The notes beneath the pieces were generated by a model that had not been told where the DNA came from, did not search any database, and saw nothing but the letters and a program-made list of their open reading frames with translations. A stretch of 64,000 bases of DNA from Flavobacterium sp. HJJ. GTDB taxonomy: Bacteria; Bacteroidota; Bacteroidia; Flavobacteriales; Flavobacteriaceae. Position numbers and translations under genes: made by a program. Shown here piece after piece: positions 1-7,012 of the stretch; positions within the stretch are counted from its first letter, which is position 1; each line of letters starts with the position of its first letter. The stretch spans positions 1 to 64,000 of the forward strand of contig NZ_JADKPR010000004.1 of the NCBI RefSeq assembly GCF_015351475.1, in the 5' to 3' direction.

Positions 1-10
1 GAAAAATTTT

Positions 11-48
11 ACTCTACATTTGTAGAGTAAAATCTATAAATGTAGAGT
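11..48. promoter_or_regulatory. Paired BlaI/MecI-type operators
   Basis: Positions 11-28 form a perfect palindrome with 8-bp arms, ACTCTACA-TT-TGTAGAGT. A second, imperfect copy lies at 31-48 with its centre exactly 20 bp further on. The TACA/TGTA core is the known BlaI/MecI recognition pattern. A repressor of that family is encoded two genes downstream, so these are probably its autoregulatory operators. The second copy ends 6 bp before the first start codon. The promoter itself probably lies partly outside the window. Confidence 0.75.
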
Positions 49-54
49 TGAAAA

Positions 55-480
55 ATGAAAAACCTTTTTGTAATATTCTTATTCGGAGTTTTATTTTCTG
101 CCTGTAAAAACACTTTAATTAATCAAAAGATTAATAAGAGAAAAGAAGGTGTTTGGATTCAAGAATATTCGGAAGATAATCTTCATTACAAATCTTACGA
201 ATATTATAAAAATGATATACCAGTAAAAAAGTGGAAATCTTATATCAATAATAAAATTTATAAAACGGAGAAATATAAAAACGGTGTTTGTATTGTAAAA
301 TATTATCATGAAAACGGAAAGCTTCAATCTAAAGGAAAAACTAAAATTGAAACTGATTCAGTCGAAACACATTGGTTTTATTTTGGAGAATGGCAATTCT
401 ATTCCGATAAAGGGAAATTAACTGAAATCAAAAAGTATAATAAAGGAGAATTAATCTCCGAACAAAGTGTAAAAAAATAA
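55..480 (+). CDS. MORN/YwqK-like lipoprotein, first gene of the BlaI-type operon
   Basis: This 141-residue protein has a lipoprotein signal with lipobox FSAC, so the mature protein would begin at Cys17. The rest contains repeats of the form YYxNGKLxxxG and GEWxFYxxxGKL, which resemble the MORN-like repeats of YwqK-family proteins. Such proteins are often annotated as antitoxins, but the biochemical role is generally unknown. It lies 17 bp upstream of the BlaI-like repressor and directly behind the paired operators, so it is probably the first gene of the regulated operon. A role in envelope-stress sensing or protection is inferred only from context. The start at 55 is the only one that gives a complete signal peptide. 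Confidence 0.75.
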   Translation: MKNLFVIFLFGVLFSACKNTLINQKINKRKEGVWIQEYSEDNLHYKSYEYYKNDIPVKKWKSYINNKIYKTEKYKNGVCIVKYYHENGKLQSKGKTKIETDSVETHWFYFGEWQFYSDKGKLTEIKKYNKGELISEQSVKK

Positions 481-497
481 CTCTTAAAAAATAAACC

Positions 498-869
498 ATG
501 CAGCTATCCAACTCAGAAGAACAATTAATGCAGCATCTCTGGAAGCTTGAAAAAGCATTCATGAAAGATTTGCTCGAAGCACACCCAGATCCAAAACCAG
601 CCACAACAACTGTTGCCACATTGTTAAAAAGAATGATTGATAAAAAATTTGTTGCTTACAACGAATTTGGTAATTCGCGCGAATATTATCCATTGGTCAA
701 AAAAACAGATTATTTCTCCAAACACGTCAACGGATTGATTAGTAATTTCTTTAACAATTCGGCTTCACAATTTGCTTCCTTCTTCACTACCGAAACGAAT
801 TTATCTACATCGGAACTAGAGGAACTCAGAAAAATTATTGATGGTGAAATTCAAAAAAAGAAAAAATGA
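498..869 (+). CDS. BlaI/MecI/CopY family transcriptional repressor
   Basis: This 123-residue protein has the winged-helix fold of the BlaI/MecI family. The N-terminus (SNSEEQLMQHLWKLEKAFMK) and the recognition region (TTTVATLLKRMIDKKF) match the family, as does its length. Family members bind TACA/TGTA palindromes as dimers and are inactivated by proteolysis triggered by a cognate M56 membrane peptidase. That partner is the next gene, whose ATG overlaps this stop codon (ATGA), so the two are translationally coupled. The matching operators lie at 11-48. The inducing signal is unknown. In Bacteroidota such pairs often have no link to beta-lactamases, and no beta-lactamase is visible here. Confidence 0.9.
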   Translation: MQLSNSEEQLMQHLWKLEKAFMKDLLEAHPDPKPATTTVATLLKRMIDKKFVAYNEFGNSREYYPLVKKTDYFSKHVNGLISNFFNNSASQFASFFTTETNLSTSELEELRKIIDGEIQKKKK

Positions 870-2596
870 CAGCCTTTTTAATTAAATCTTCCATCAGCCT
901 GCTGGCTCTTCTTATCTTTTATCATTTGGTATTAGAAAAAGAAAAAATGAACCAATTCAATAGGTTTTACTTGCTATTTGGCATTGTATTTTCTTTTATA
1001 GTTCCATTCGTAACTATTGAGGTTATTGATAAATCTGCAGATACATTAATGCAAACGAATGCCGTCATGACTGGAGAAGCAGCAATAGTAATCATGCCGG
1101 AAACCGTCAATTACACAGCAATTATAATTTGGAGCATATATAGTTTGGTCACTCTGTTATTGCTGTTTCGTTTTATGAGAAACATTCTAAAAATAAATTC
1201 CAAAATAAAATCGAACACCATTATAGATTATAAAAATGCAAAACTAGTTTTACTCAAGGAAAAAACCTTGCCACATACTTTCTGGAACAGCATCTTTATC
1301 AACGAAACCGATTACCGAAATAGAAAAATTGAAGCTGAATTATATACACACGAATTGATACACGTAACTCAAAAACATACTTTGGATGTTTTATTTATTG
1401 AAATATTGAAAACGCTGTTTTGGTTTAATCCAATTTTTATTTTCTACAAAAAAGCAATACAGCTTAATCACGAATTTCTGGCCGATGAGAAAGTAGTATG
1501 CGCCCATGATAACGTCCCGTTTTATCAAAATTTATTACTATCGAAAGCAAACGAGAACCAACCTTTTTATTTAGCCAGTAATTTAAACTATTCTATAACC
1601 AAAAAACGATTAATTATGATGACAAAAACCGTTTCTAAAACAAGAATTACTTTAAAAAAGTTGACATTACTACCATTGTTTTCTGGAATTATCCTCTTTT
1701 TATGTATTGAAACCATCGCTCAAGGAAAATCTATTTTAGCTAATTTGGATAGCAAAGAAAAACCTGCAGATTCTCTGGAAAAACATAGAGATTCTTATTT
1801 TGCAGGAGTTCGGGTAATTATTACAGATAAATTGCGAAAAGTAAAAATTGACAAAATGTATGAAGAACTCACTTTAGAAGAAAAGAAAACATATCTGAAC
1901 GAAGTTTCCACACTAATTAAACCATTCGAAAAAAAATCTCCAACAAAAAAAGAACTTGAAGATTTTAAAAACTCAAAAAAATATGCCATCTGGATTGATA
2001 ACAAACACATATCCAATTCAATATTAAACAATTATTCAACTGGCGATTTTGCCTATTATTCTGGAAGTAATGTTCTTAATAATGCTAGAAAAGCAAAGTT
2101 TCCACAGCCTTTTCAATTCCATTTATATACTTCCAAATATTTTGATGAAAATCTAAAAAACAGCCATCTAAAATTTGGTGGAAGCACTATAAAAATAAGT
2201 ATTCCAGAGAACAAAGAGAATCTTAAAAAAAATCCTGTTTACAAAACAGATTCAGTAAAAAAACAAGATGAAATAGTACACAGCCTTCCTGAAGTAGACA
2301 AAGAACCAGAGTTTCCAGGTGGAATTGAAAAGTTTTATCAATTTATAGGTGAGAATTTTAAACTGCCAAAAACAGCAGATGAAGCTAAACTTAAAGGGAA
2401 AATTTATACAACATTTGTAATAGAAAAAGACGGTTCATTATCGGATATAAAAGTGACATTAGATATTGGATATGGAACATGGAAAGAAACTCTTAGAGTT
2501 TTAAAATTATGTCCGAATTGGAATCCAGGAGAAATCAATAACAAACCGGTTAGAACATTATACAGCTTACCAATAACTATTCAAAGCGCCGATTAA
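866..2596 (+). CDS. BlaR1-like M56 membrane metallopeptidase with C-terminal TonB-like domain
   Basis: This 576-residue protein has N-terminal transmembrane helices (about residues 5-22, 35-52 and 88-105). The zinc-peptidase motif HELIH is near residue 162, and NHEFLADE, the third-ligand region, is near 203. Another membrane segment lies near 270-285, followed by a periplasmic part of about 290 residues. The last 100 residues (EPEFPGGIEKFYQFIGENF through the PVRTLYSLPITI end) form a TonB C-terminal-like domain. In the BlaR1/MecR1 model the peptidase senses an outside signal and causes inactivation of the repressor encoded just upstream. M56-TonB fusions are common in Bacteroidota. The TonB domain replaces the penicillin-binding sensor of classical BlaR1, so the ligand is probably not a beta-lactam. 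Confidence 0.88.
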   Translation: MTAFLIKSSISLLALLIFYHLVLEKEKMNQFNRFYLLFGIVFSFIVPFVTIEVIDKSADTLMQTNAVMTGEAAIVIMPETVNYTAIIIWSIYSLVTLLLLFRFMRNILKINSKIKSNTIIDYKNAKLVLLKEKTLPHTFWNSIFINETDYRNRKIEAELYTHELIHVTQKHTLDVLFIEILKTLFWFNPIFIFYKKAIQLNHEFLADEKVVCAHDNVPFYQNLLLSKANENQPFYLASNLNYSITKKRLIMMTKTVSKTRITLKKLTLLPLFSGIILFLCIETIAQGKSILANLDSKEKPADSLEKHRDSYFAGVRVIITDKLRKVKIDKMYEELTLEEKKTYLNEVSTLIKPFEKKSPTKKELEDFKNSKKYAIWIDNKHISNSILNNYSTGDFAYYSGSNVLNNARKAKFPQPFQFHLYTSKYFDENLKNSHLKFGGSTIKISIPENKENLKKNPVYKTDSVKKQDEIVHSLPEVDKEPEFPGGIEKFYQFIGENFKLPKTADEAKLKGKIYTTFVIEKDGSLSDIKVTLDIGYGTWKETLRVLKLCPNWNPGEINNKPVRTLYSLPITIQSAD

Positions 2597-2610
2597 TAAT
2601 TTCAAAATAA

Positions 2611-2634
2611 AAACCGCATTTCTTAATGCGGTTT
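2611..2634. terminator. Hairpin terminator after the BlaI operon
   Basis: A perfect 10-bp stem (AAACCGCATT / AATGCGGTTT) has a 4-nt loop. Read on the minus strand it is followed by a T-rich run, so it may act in both directions between the convergent genes. Confidence 0.75.
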
Positions 2635-2655
2635 GCCTAAAAAAATAAAAATCTA

Positions 2656-2816
2656 AGAGCCTGTTTAAATTTTATTTTTGAGATTTATTATTAGATGATT
2701 TTTGAGTGAAACTAGGCAAATTTTATAAAATAGCAGAGCTATTGTATGAAAATTTAACGAAGTTGTAGCCAAAAATCGTAATAAGAGAGCCAATAAATAA
2801 AACTTAAACAGGCTCT
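2656..2816. mobile_element. 161-bp MITE-like inverted-repeat element
   Basis: The ends AGAGCCTGTTTAA and TTAAACAGGCTCT are inverted. The match extends to about 22 bp with one or two mismatches. The interior has no ORF worth calling. No clean target-site duplication is visible. It sits between convergent genes. It could be a non-autonomous transposable element or a large palindromic repeat. Confidence 0.5.
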
Positions 2817-2820
2817 AAAA

Positions 2821-4191
2821 TTAATTAAAAACCTTGTCAGGATTATATCCCACATAAGACTTCGCCTGTTCATGGAACACAACACCATATTCTTCCAGTT
2901 CTTTCAAAATTGGAAGATACACTTCTTTCTTAATAGGAAGCTGTACTCCAGGAGTAGTGATTTTACCATTCAAAATTAGCAGAGTCGCCATTGCAACCGG
3001 CAATCCAACAGTTTTTGCCATAGCTGTATAAGTCTGGTCTTCGCCTATGCAGACCATTTTGGAATCGATCTGCTTTTCTTCCCCGTTGAGGACAAAACCG
3101 AATTTGTGGTACATTACAATCATATCTTTATCCTTAGGCTGTAAAGTCCAGCTGTCGGTGAGGATTTTTTCAAGAATCTGGGCAGGAGTAGCATCTTTCA
3201 TCCCCACTTTTTTATTGGGGTTAAACAAATCCAGTTCCAGCAGTTTATCCCACATAATATCGTCCTGGTCAATTTTCAGAATCAACCGCATTTTTATTTC
3301 CACCGAATCCGTAGGATGATAAGGAAGGAAGGAATTCACAAACTGCCGATAACTCATGTTCTCCGAATCTTCCATAATATAGCTGTCGTCCGTCATACCC
3401 AGCTGTACAAACATATTCCAGGCTTTGGAAAAACCAACTCTCCGAATGGTTCCTCTATACAAAGTAAGCGCATCGTCAAGACCATAAACACTGCGGTATT
3501 TAAGCGAATCTCTATTGGAATACGCTTCAAATTTCCCATAACCTTCCACTTCAAGAAATTCGGTTCTGCGAAACAGATTCACATACGGAATGTATTTATA
3601 CGCCCCTTCCTGAATAAATTTTGCAGCTCCGCCCTGTCCTGCCAACACCACATTTCTTGGCGCCCATGTAAATTTATAATTCCACAGATTATTATCAGAT
3701 TCTGGTGCTACAAGTCCGCCGCAGAAAGATTCAAACAAAAGTATTCTGCCACCTTTTTCCCTTATCTCATCAATAGTCTTCATCGCACTCATGTGATCAA
3801 TTCCTGGATCGAGTCCAATTTCATTCATGAAAATCAAATTATTAGTTTTAGCCGCTTCATTTAATTCCTGCATGGCATCACTAATATATGATGCAGTAAC
3901 AAGGTGCTTTTTATACGCAATACAATCCCTTGCTACTTCTATATGCAGATGGGCCGGCAGCATCGAAATCACAATAGCTGCTTTTTGAATAGCATTTCTC
4001 CTTTGGTTTTCATCAAATATATCAAGAGCAATTGGAGTTGCATTGGGATGATTATTAGTCTTTTTTTGGGCTAAAGCCAAAGATAAATCCCCAATAATAA
4101 CATGCAGCTTCTCCTCTTCCGATTTGTTTAAAAGGTATTGAATCAAAGATGAAGCAGATCTTCCTGCTCCTATAATTAGAATTGTTCTCAT
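2821..4191 (-). CDS. Saccharopine dehydrogenase family protein (saccharopine reductase-like)
   Basis: This 456-residue protein opens with a Rossmann NAD(P)-binding motif, IIGAGRSASSLIQYLL, followed by the saccharopine-dehydrogenase substrate core (NEIGLDPGIDHMSAMKTI, and GLVAPESDNNLWNYKFTWAP near residue 170). Length and architecture match the saccharopine-forming C-terminal type found in bacterial and eukaryotic lysine metabolism. The likely reaction is conversion between saccharopine and 2-aminoadipate semialdehyde plus glutamate, with NAD(P). No other lysine-pathway gene is adjacent, so the physiological role (lysine catabolism or another opine-type reaction) is inferred. It is divergent from the DUF423 gene, with a 288-bp AT-rich spacer. 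Confidence 0.8.
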   Translation of the reverse strand: MRTILIIGAGRSASSLIQYLLNKSEEEKLHVIIGDLSLALAQKKTNNHPNATPIALDIFDENQRRNAIQKAAIVISMLPAHLHIEVARDCIAYKKHLVTASYISDAMQELNEAAKTNNLIFMNEIGLDPGIDHMSAMKTIDEIREKGGRILLFESFCGGLVAPESDNNLWNYKFTWAPRNVVLAGQGGAAKFIQEGAYKYIPYVNLFRRTEFLEVEGYGKFEAYSNRDSLKYRSVYGLDDALTLYRGTIRRVGFSKAWNMFVQLGMTDDSYIMEDSENMSYRQFVNSFLPYHPTDSVEIKMRLILKIDQDDIMWDKLLELDLFNPNKKVGMKDATPAQILEKILTDSWTLQPKDKDMIVMYHKFGFVLNGEEKQIDSKMVCIGEDQTYTAMAKTVGLPVAMATLLILNGKITTPGVQLPIKKEVYLPILKELEEYGVVFHEQAKSYVGYNPDKVFN

Positions 4192-4450
4192 AGCTGTTTA
4201 ATTCAAAATCCAAAGCGGACATTACAATTTTGATAAATAAGATATTTTTATCTTTATTTAAAACATCTGATTTTACAAAAATATAACACAAATATATATT
4301 ATTGTTGCATTTATAACAAATGATTTTGGCATTTTATTTATTTCAATTAAAAACATTCAAATCAAACGATAATAAAATCAATCGGGCTTAAATATTAAAA
4401 ACTACTGCAAAAGTCATATAAAAAATGCAGTCATTTTAAAATATATGAAA

Positions 4451-4458
4451 TACTTTTG
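4451..4458 (+). promoter_or_regulatory. Candidate -7 promoter element for the DUF423 gene
   Basis: TACTTTTG matches the Bacteroidota -7 consensus TAnnTTTG and lies 21 bp before the start codon. I do not see a clear TTG at the -33 position. Confidence 0.5.
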
Positions 4459-4479
4459 CCATACTTTAAATAAAAAGAA

Positions 4480-4881
4480 ATGGATAAGAAAATAATTTCT
4501 ACAGCAGCGGTTTTTGGAATGATTGCGATAATATTGGGTGCTTTTGGTGCTCACGGACTAAAAAATGTTCTCACTGTTGGACAGCTTACCACATTTGAGA
4601 CTGGAGTAAGGTATCAAATGTATCATGCTCTGTTTTTATTGTTTATTGGAACAACTTCTATAATTAACCAAAAATTAAAAAAAACCATCCTCAATCTGAC
4701 GATTCTGGGAGTTTTATTTTTTTCAGGTTCCATCTATCTTTTAGCCACCAATTCATTGATGCCAATCGACTTTAAGGTAATTGGCTTCATAACACCTATC
4801 GGCGGATTATTTCTTATTTCTGCATGGTTCGTTTTGTTATTTGACTTAATTAAGCCTTTAAAAAAGAAAAATAAATTATAA
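4480..4881 (+). CDS. DUF423 family membrane protein
   Basis: This 133-residue, very hydrophobic protein has four predicted membrane helices. It shows the DUF423 hallmark near the N-terminus, GAFGAHGLKNVL, followed by QTY-like GVRYQMYHALFLL. The family is widespread and functionally uncharacterised. It is followed after 65 bp by pckA, which has its own -7 element, so the two are probably separate transcription units. Confidence 0.88.
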   Translation: MDKKIISTAAVFGMIAIILGAFGAHGLKNVLTVGQLTTFETGVRYQMYHALFLLFIGTTSIINQKLKKTILNLTILGVLFFSGSIYLLATNSLMPIDFKVIGFITPIGGLFLISAWFVLLFDLIKPLKKKNKL

Positions 4882-4902
4882 TGCAGTTATAAAAATAAAT
4901 TA

Positions 4903-4910
4903 TACTTTTG
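4903..4910 (+). promoter_or_regulatory. Candidate -7 promoter element for pckA
   Basis: TACTTTTG fits TAnnTTTG and lies 36 bp before the pckA start. No good TTG is visible at the usual -33 distance. Confidence 0.5.
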
Positions 4911-4946
4911 CAGTGAAATAAAACACACTCAAAAAAATTTATTTTT

Positions 4947-6548
4947 ATGGACAACTACGCTTTGTTTACGAAATCGATTTCGTTAAAAGAACTAGAAATT
5001 GAAAATGCTGCAGTTCAGTATCAGCTAAGCCCGAATGAGTTACATGATATTACGATTAAATCAGGACAGGGACTCGAAAACAATACGGGAGCATTGGCAA
5101 TTAATACTGGGGAGTTTACCGGGCGTTCTCCACAAGATCGTTTTATCGTTAAAGACAGCATTACGGAGGATAAAGTATGGTGGGGAAACATAAACATTCC
5201 TTTTGAACCAAGCGCTTTTGATGCACTTTATAAAAAAGTAACAGCTTATTTATCCGGAAAAGAAATCTATGTTAGAGATTCTTATGTCTGCGCCGACACC
5301 AATTACAGATTAAATGTACGTGCAGTTACCGAAAGAGCTTGGGCAAATTTATTCTGTCACAACATGTTTTTGAGACCGGCTAATGACGAATTAGAAAACT
5401 TCACTCCCGAATGGACAGTAATCTGTGCTCCCGGATTTCATGCTGATCCTGCAGTTGACGGAACACGACAAGGTAATTTTGCAATACTAAATTTTACAAA
5501 AAAGATTGCTCTGATTGGAGGAACAGGCTATACCGGCGAAATGAAAAAAGGAATCTTTTCAGCATTAAATTTTATCCTGCCTGTGTTCAAAAACACGCTT
5601 CCAATGCACTGCAGTGCTAATGTTGGAGAAGATGGTGATACCGCAATATTCTTTGGATTATCAGGAACAGGGAAAACAACTTTATCAGCAGATCCGGACA
5701 GAAAACTTATTGGTGATGATGAACACGGATGGACCAATGAAAATACTGTTTTCAATTTTGAAGGCGGCTGTTATGCCAAAGTAATCAATCTTACCGAAGA
5801 AAATGAGCCGGATATTTTCAGAGCCATCAAAAAAGGAGCAATTCTAGAAAATGTAGTTTTCAAATCAGGCACCAATGAAGTTGATTTTGAGGATATTTCG
5901 ATTACACAAAATACTAGAGTCAGCTATCCTATTGAGCATATCGAAAATATTCAGCCGGGATCTATTGGCAAAAATCCAAAAAACATCTTTTTCCTAACTG
6001 CTGATTCATTTGGCATTCTGCCTCCAATTTCAAAACTGACTGCTGGACAGGCCGCTTATCATTTTATATCAGGCTACACCGCCAAAGTAGCTGGAACAGA
6101 AGCAGGAGTAACGGAACCTCAGCCTAATTTTTCAGCCTGTTTTGGCGCACCTTTTATGCCTTTGCATCCAACAAAATATGCTGAAATGCTGAGTCAAAAA
6201 ATGAAAGACGCTAATGTAAAAGTGTGGCTGATCAACACAGGCTGGACTGGCGGACCTTATGGAACCGGAAGCCGAATGAAACTGAAATATACCCGTGCCA
6301 TGATTACGGCCGCTTTGAAAGGGGAATTAGATTCTGTAGAATTTATGAACCATGACGTATTTGGAATCGCAGTTCCTCAGTCTTGCCCAAATGTTCCAAA
6401 CGAAATCCTAAATCCAAGAAATACTTGGGAGAATACAGATTTATACGATACAAAAGCTGTTGAATTGGCTCATAAATTCGAAGCTAATTTTGCAAAATTT
6501 GCAGCATTTGCCAATGCTGAAATATTAGCAGGCGCACCGATTGCATAG
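4947..6548 (+). CDS. pckA: Phosphoenolpyruvate carboxykinase (ATP), with altered 3' end
   Basis: This 533-residue enzyme converts oxaloacetate plus ATP to phosphoenolpyruvate, CO2 and ADP in the cytoplasm, the entry step of gluconeogenesis. The ATP-type PEPCK signatures are present: the Walker A motif GLSGTGKTTLSADP near residue 237, the preceding HCSANVGEDGDTAIFFGL region and the DDEHGW metal site. The protein is full length. The last codons are unusual. It ends in AEILAGAPIA, while a second version of the same 3' end, ending in AEILAGAPITK, lies 3.1 kb downstream. The terminus was therefore probably replaced or separated when DNA entered at this point. The change affects only the last residues, so activity is probably intact. 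Confidence 0.96.
   Translation: MDNYALFTKSISLKELEIENAAVQYQLSPNELHDITIKSGQGLENNTGALAINTGEFTGRSPQDRFIVKDSITEDKVWWGNINIPFEPSAFDALYKKVTAYLSGKEIYVRDSYVCADTNYRLNVRAVTERAWANLFCHNMFLRPANDELENFTPEWTVICAPGFHADPAVDGTRQGNFAILNFTKKIALIGGTGYTGEMKKGIFSALNFILPVFKNTLPMHCSANVGEDGDTAIFFGLSGTGKTTLSADPDRKLIGDDEHGWTNENTVFNFEGGCYAKVINLTEENEPDIFRAIKKGAILENVVFKSGTNEVDFEDISITQNTRVSYPIEHIENIQPGSIGKNPKNIFFLTADSFGILPPISKLTAGQAAYHFISGYTAKVAGTEAGVTEPQPNFSACFGAPFMPLHPTKYAEMLSQKMKDANVKVWLINTGWTGGPYGTGSRMKLKYTRAMITAALKGELDSVEFMNHDVFGIAVPQSCPNVPNEILNPRNTWENTDLYDTKAVELAHKFEANFAKFAAFANAEILAGAPIA
6506..6542. repeat. Left direct repeat at the pckA 3' end
   Basis: 37 bp of pckA coding sequence match 9685-9721 with one mismatch; the first 33 bp are identical. 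With the right copy it brackets the inserted segment 6543-9684. Confidence 0.85.
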
Positions 6549-6568
6549 TTAATTTTTAATTCAATACT

Positions 6569-6604
6569 AAATGAGGCTGTCTAAAAGTATAGACGACCTC
6601 ATTT
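6569..6604 (+). terminator. Hairpin terminator after pckA
   Basis: Arms AAATGAGG and CCTCATTT with further inner pairing (TGTCT/AGAC) are followed by a T-rich run. It serves pckA and may also stop the convergent lipoprotein transcript. Confidence 0.7.
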
Positions 6605-6617
6605 TGTTTCTTTGCTC

Positions 6618-6989
6618 TTATCTTGGGTCAGTCCAAACAGTTTCTATAAATACCGCCTTATCCCAATTTAAACAAGTGCTTTTAGTACCGGCTATGCCTC
6701 CACCAAAATCACATACAGTTTCGCAGTTTTCGTTTCTAACTAAACCCAAAGGAATATCATTACCCATACTTGCAAATTGATCATCTACAATATAAACATT
6801 TTGCCCATTATATAAATATTTTTTTATGCTAGCCCTAGGATTTTCAACGGGTCTTTTCAATATCACATTAATTGAAGGAGTAAAACATTCTGGATATTTA
6901 CATTGATTTGAATTTTCTAAATTTTTACTGTCATTACTGCATTTTGTTAGCAGTGTAGCAATAAAAAATAATATTATTAGCTTTCTCAT
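6618..6989 (-). CDS. Small lipoprotein, DUF6970-like
   Basis: This 123-residue protein has a lipoprotein signal (MRKLIILFFIATLLTKC, lipobox LTKC, mature Cys17). The C-terminal part has NGQNVYIVDDQF followed by a Cys-containing CETVCDFGGGIAG segment. This spacing recalls small DUF6970-type lipoproteins of Bacteroidota. I assign the family from pattern memory only and the function is unknown. It lies inside the segment inserted behind pckA, 23 bp downstream of the M4 protease gene on the same strand, and could share its transcript. Confidence 0.6.
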   Translation of the reverse strand: MRKLIILFFIATLLTKCSNDSKNLENSNQCKYPECFTPSINVILKRPVENPRASIKKYLYNGQNVYIVDDQFASMGNDIPLGLVRNENCETVCDFGGGIAGTKSTCLNWDKAVFIETVWTDPR

Positions 6990-7012
6990 TTTATTTTTTA
7001 TACGTTAATAAT

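Noticed and set aside
3316-3864. 182-residue ORF on the plus strand
   Set aside because: It lies fully inside the saccharopine dehydrogenase-like gene on the other strand and has no recognisable protein features.
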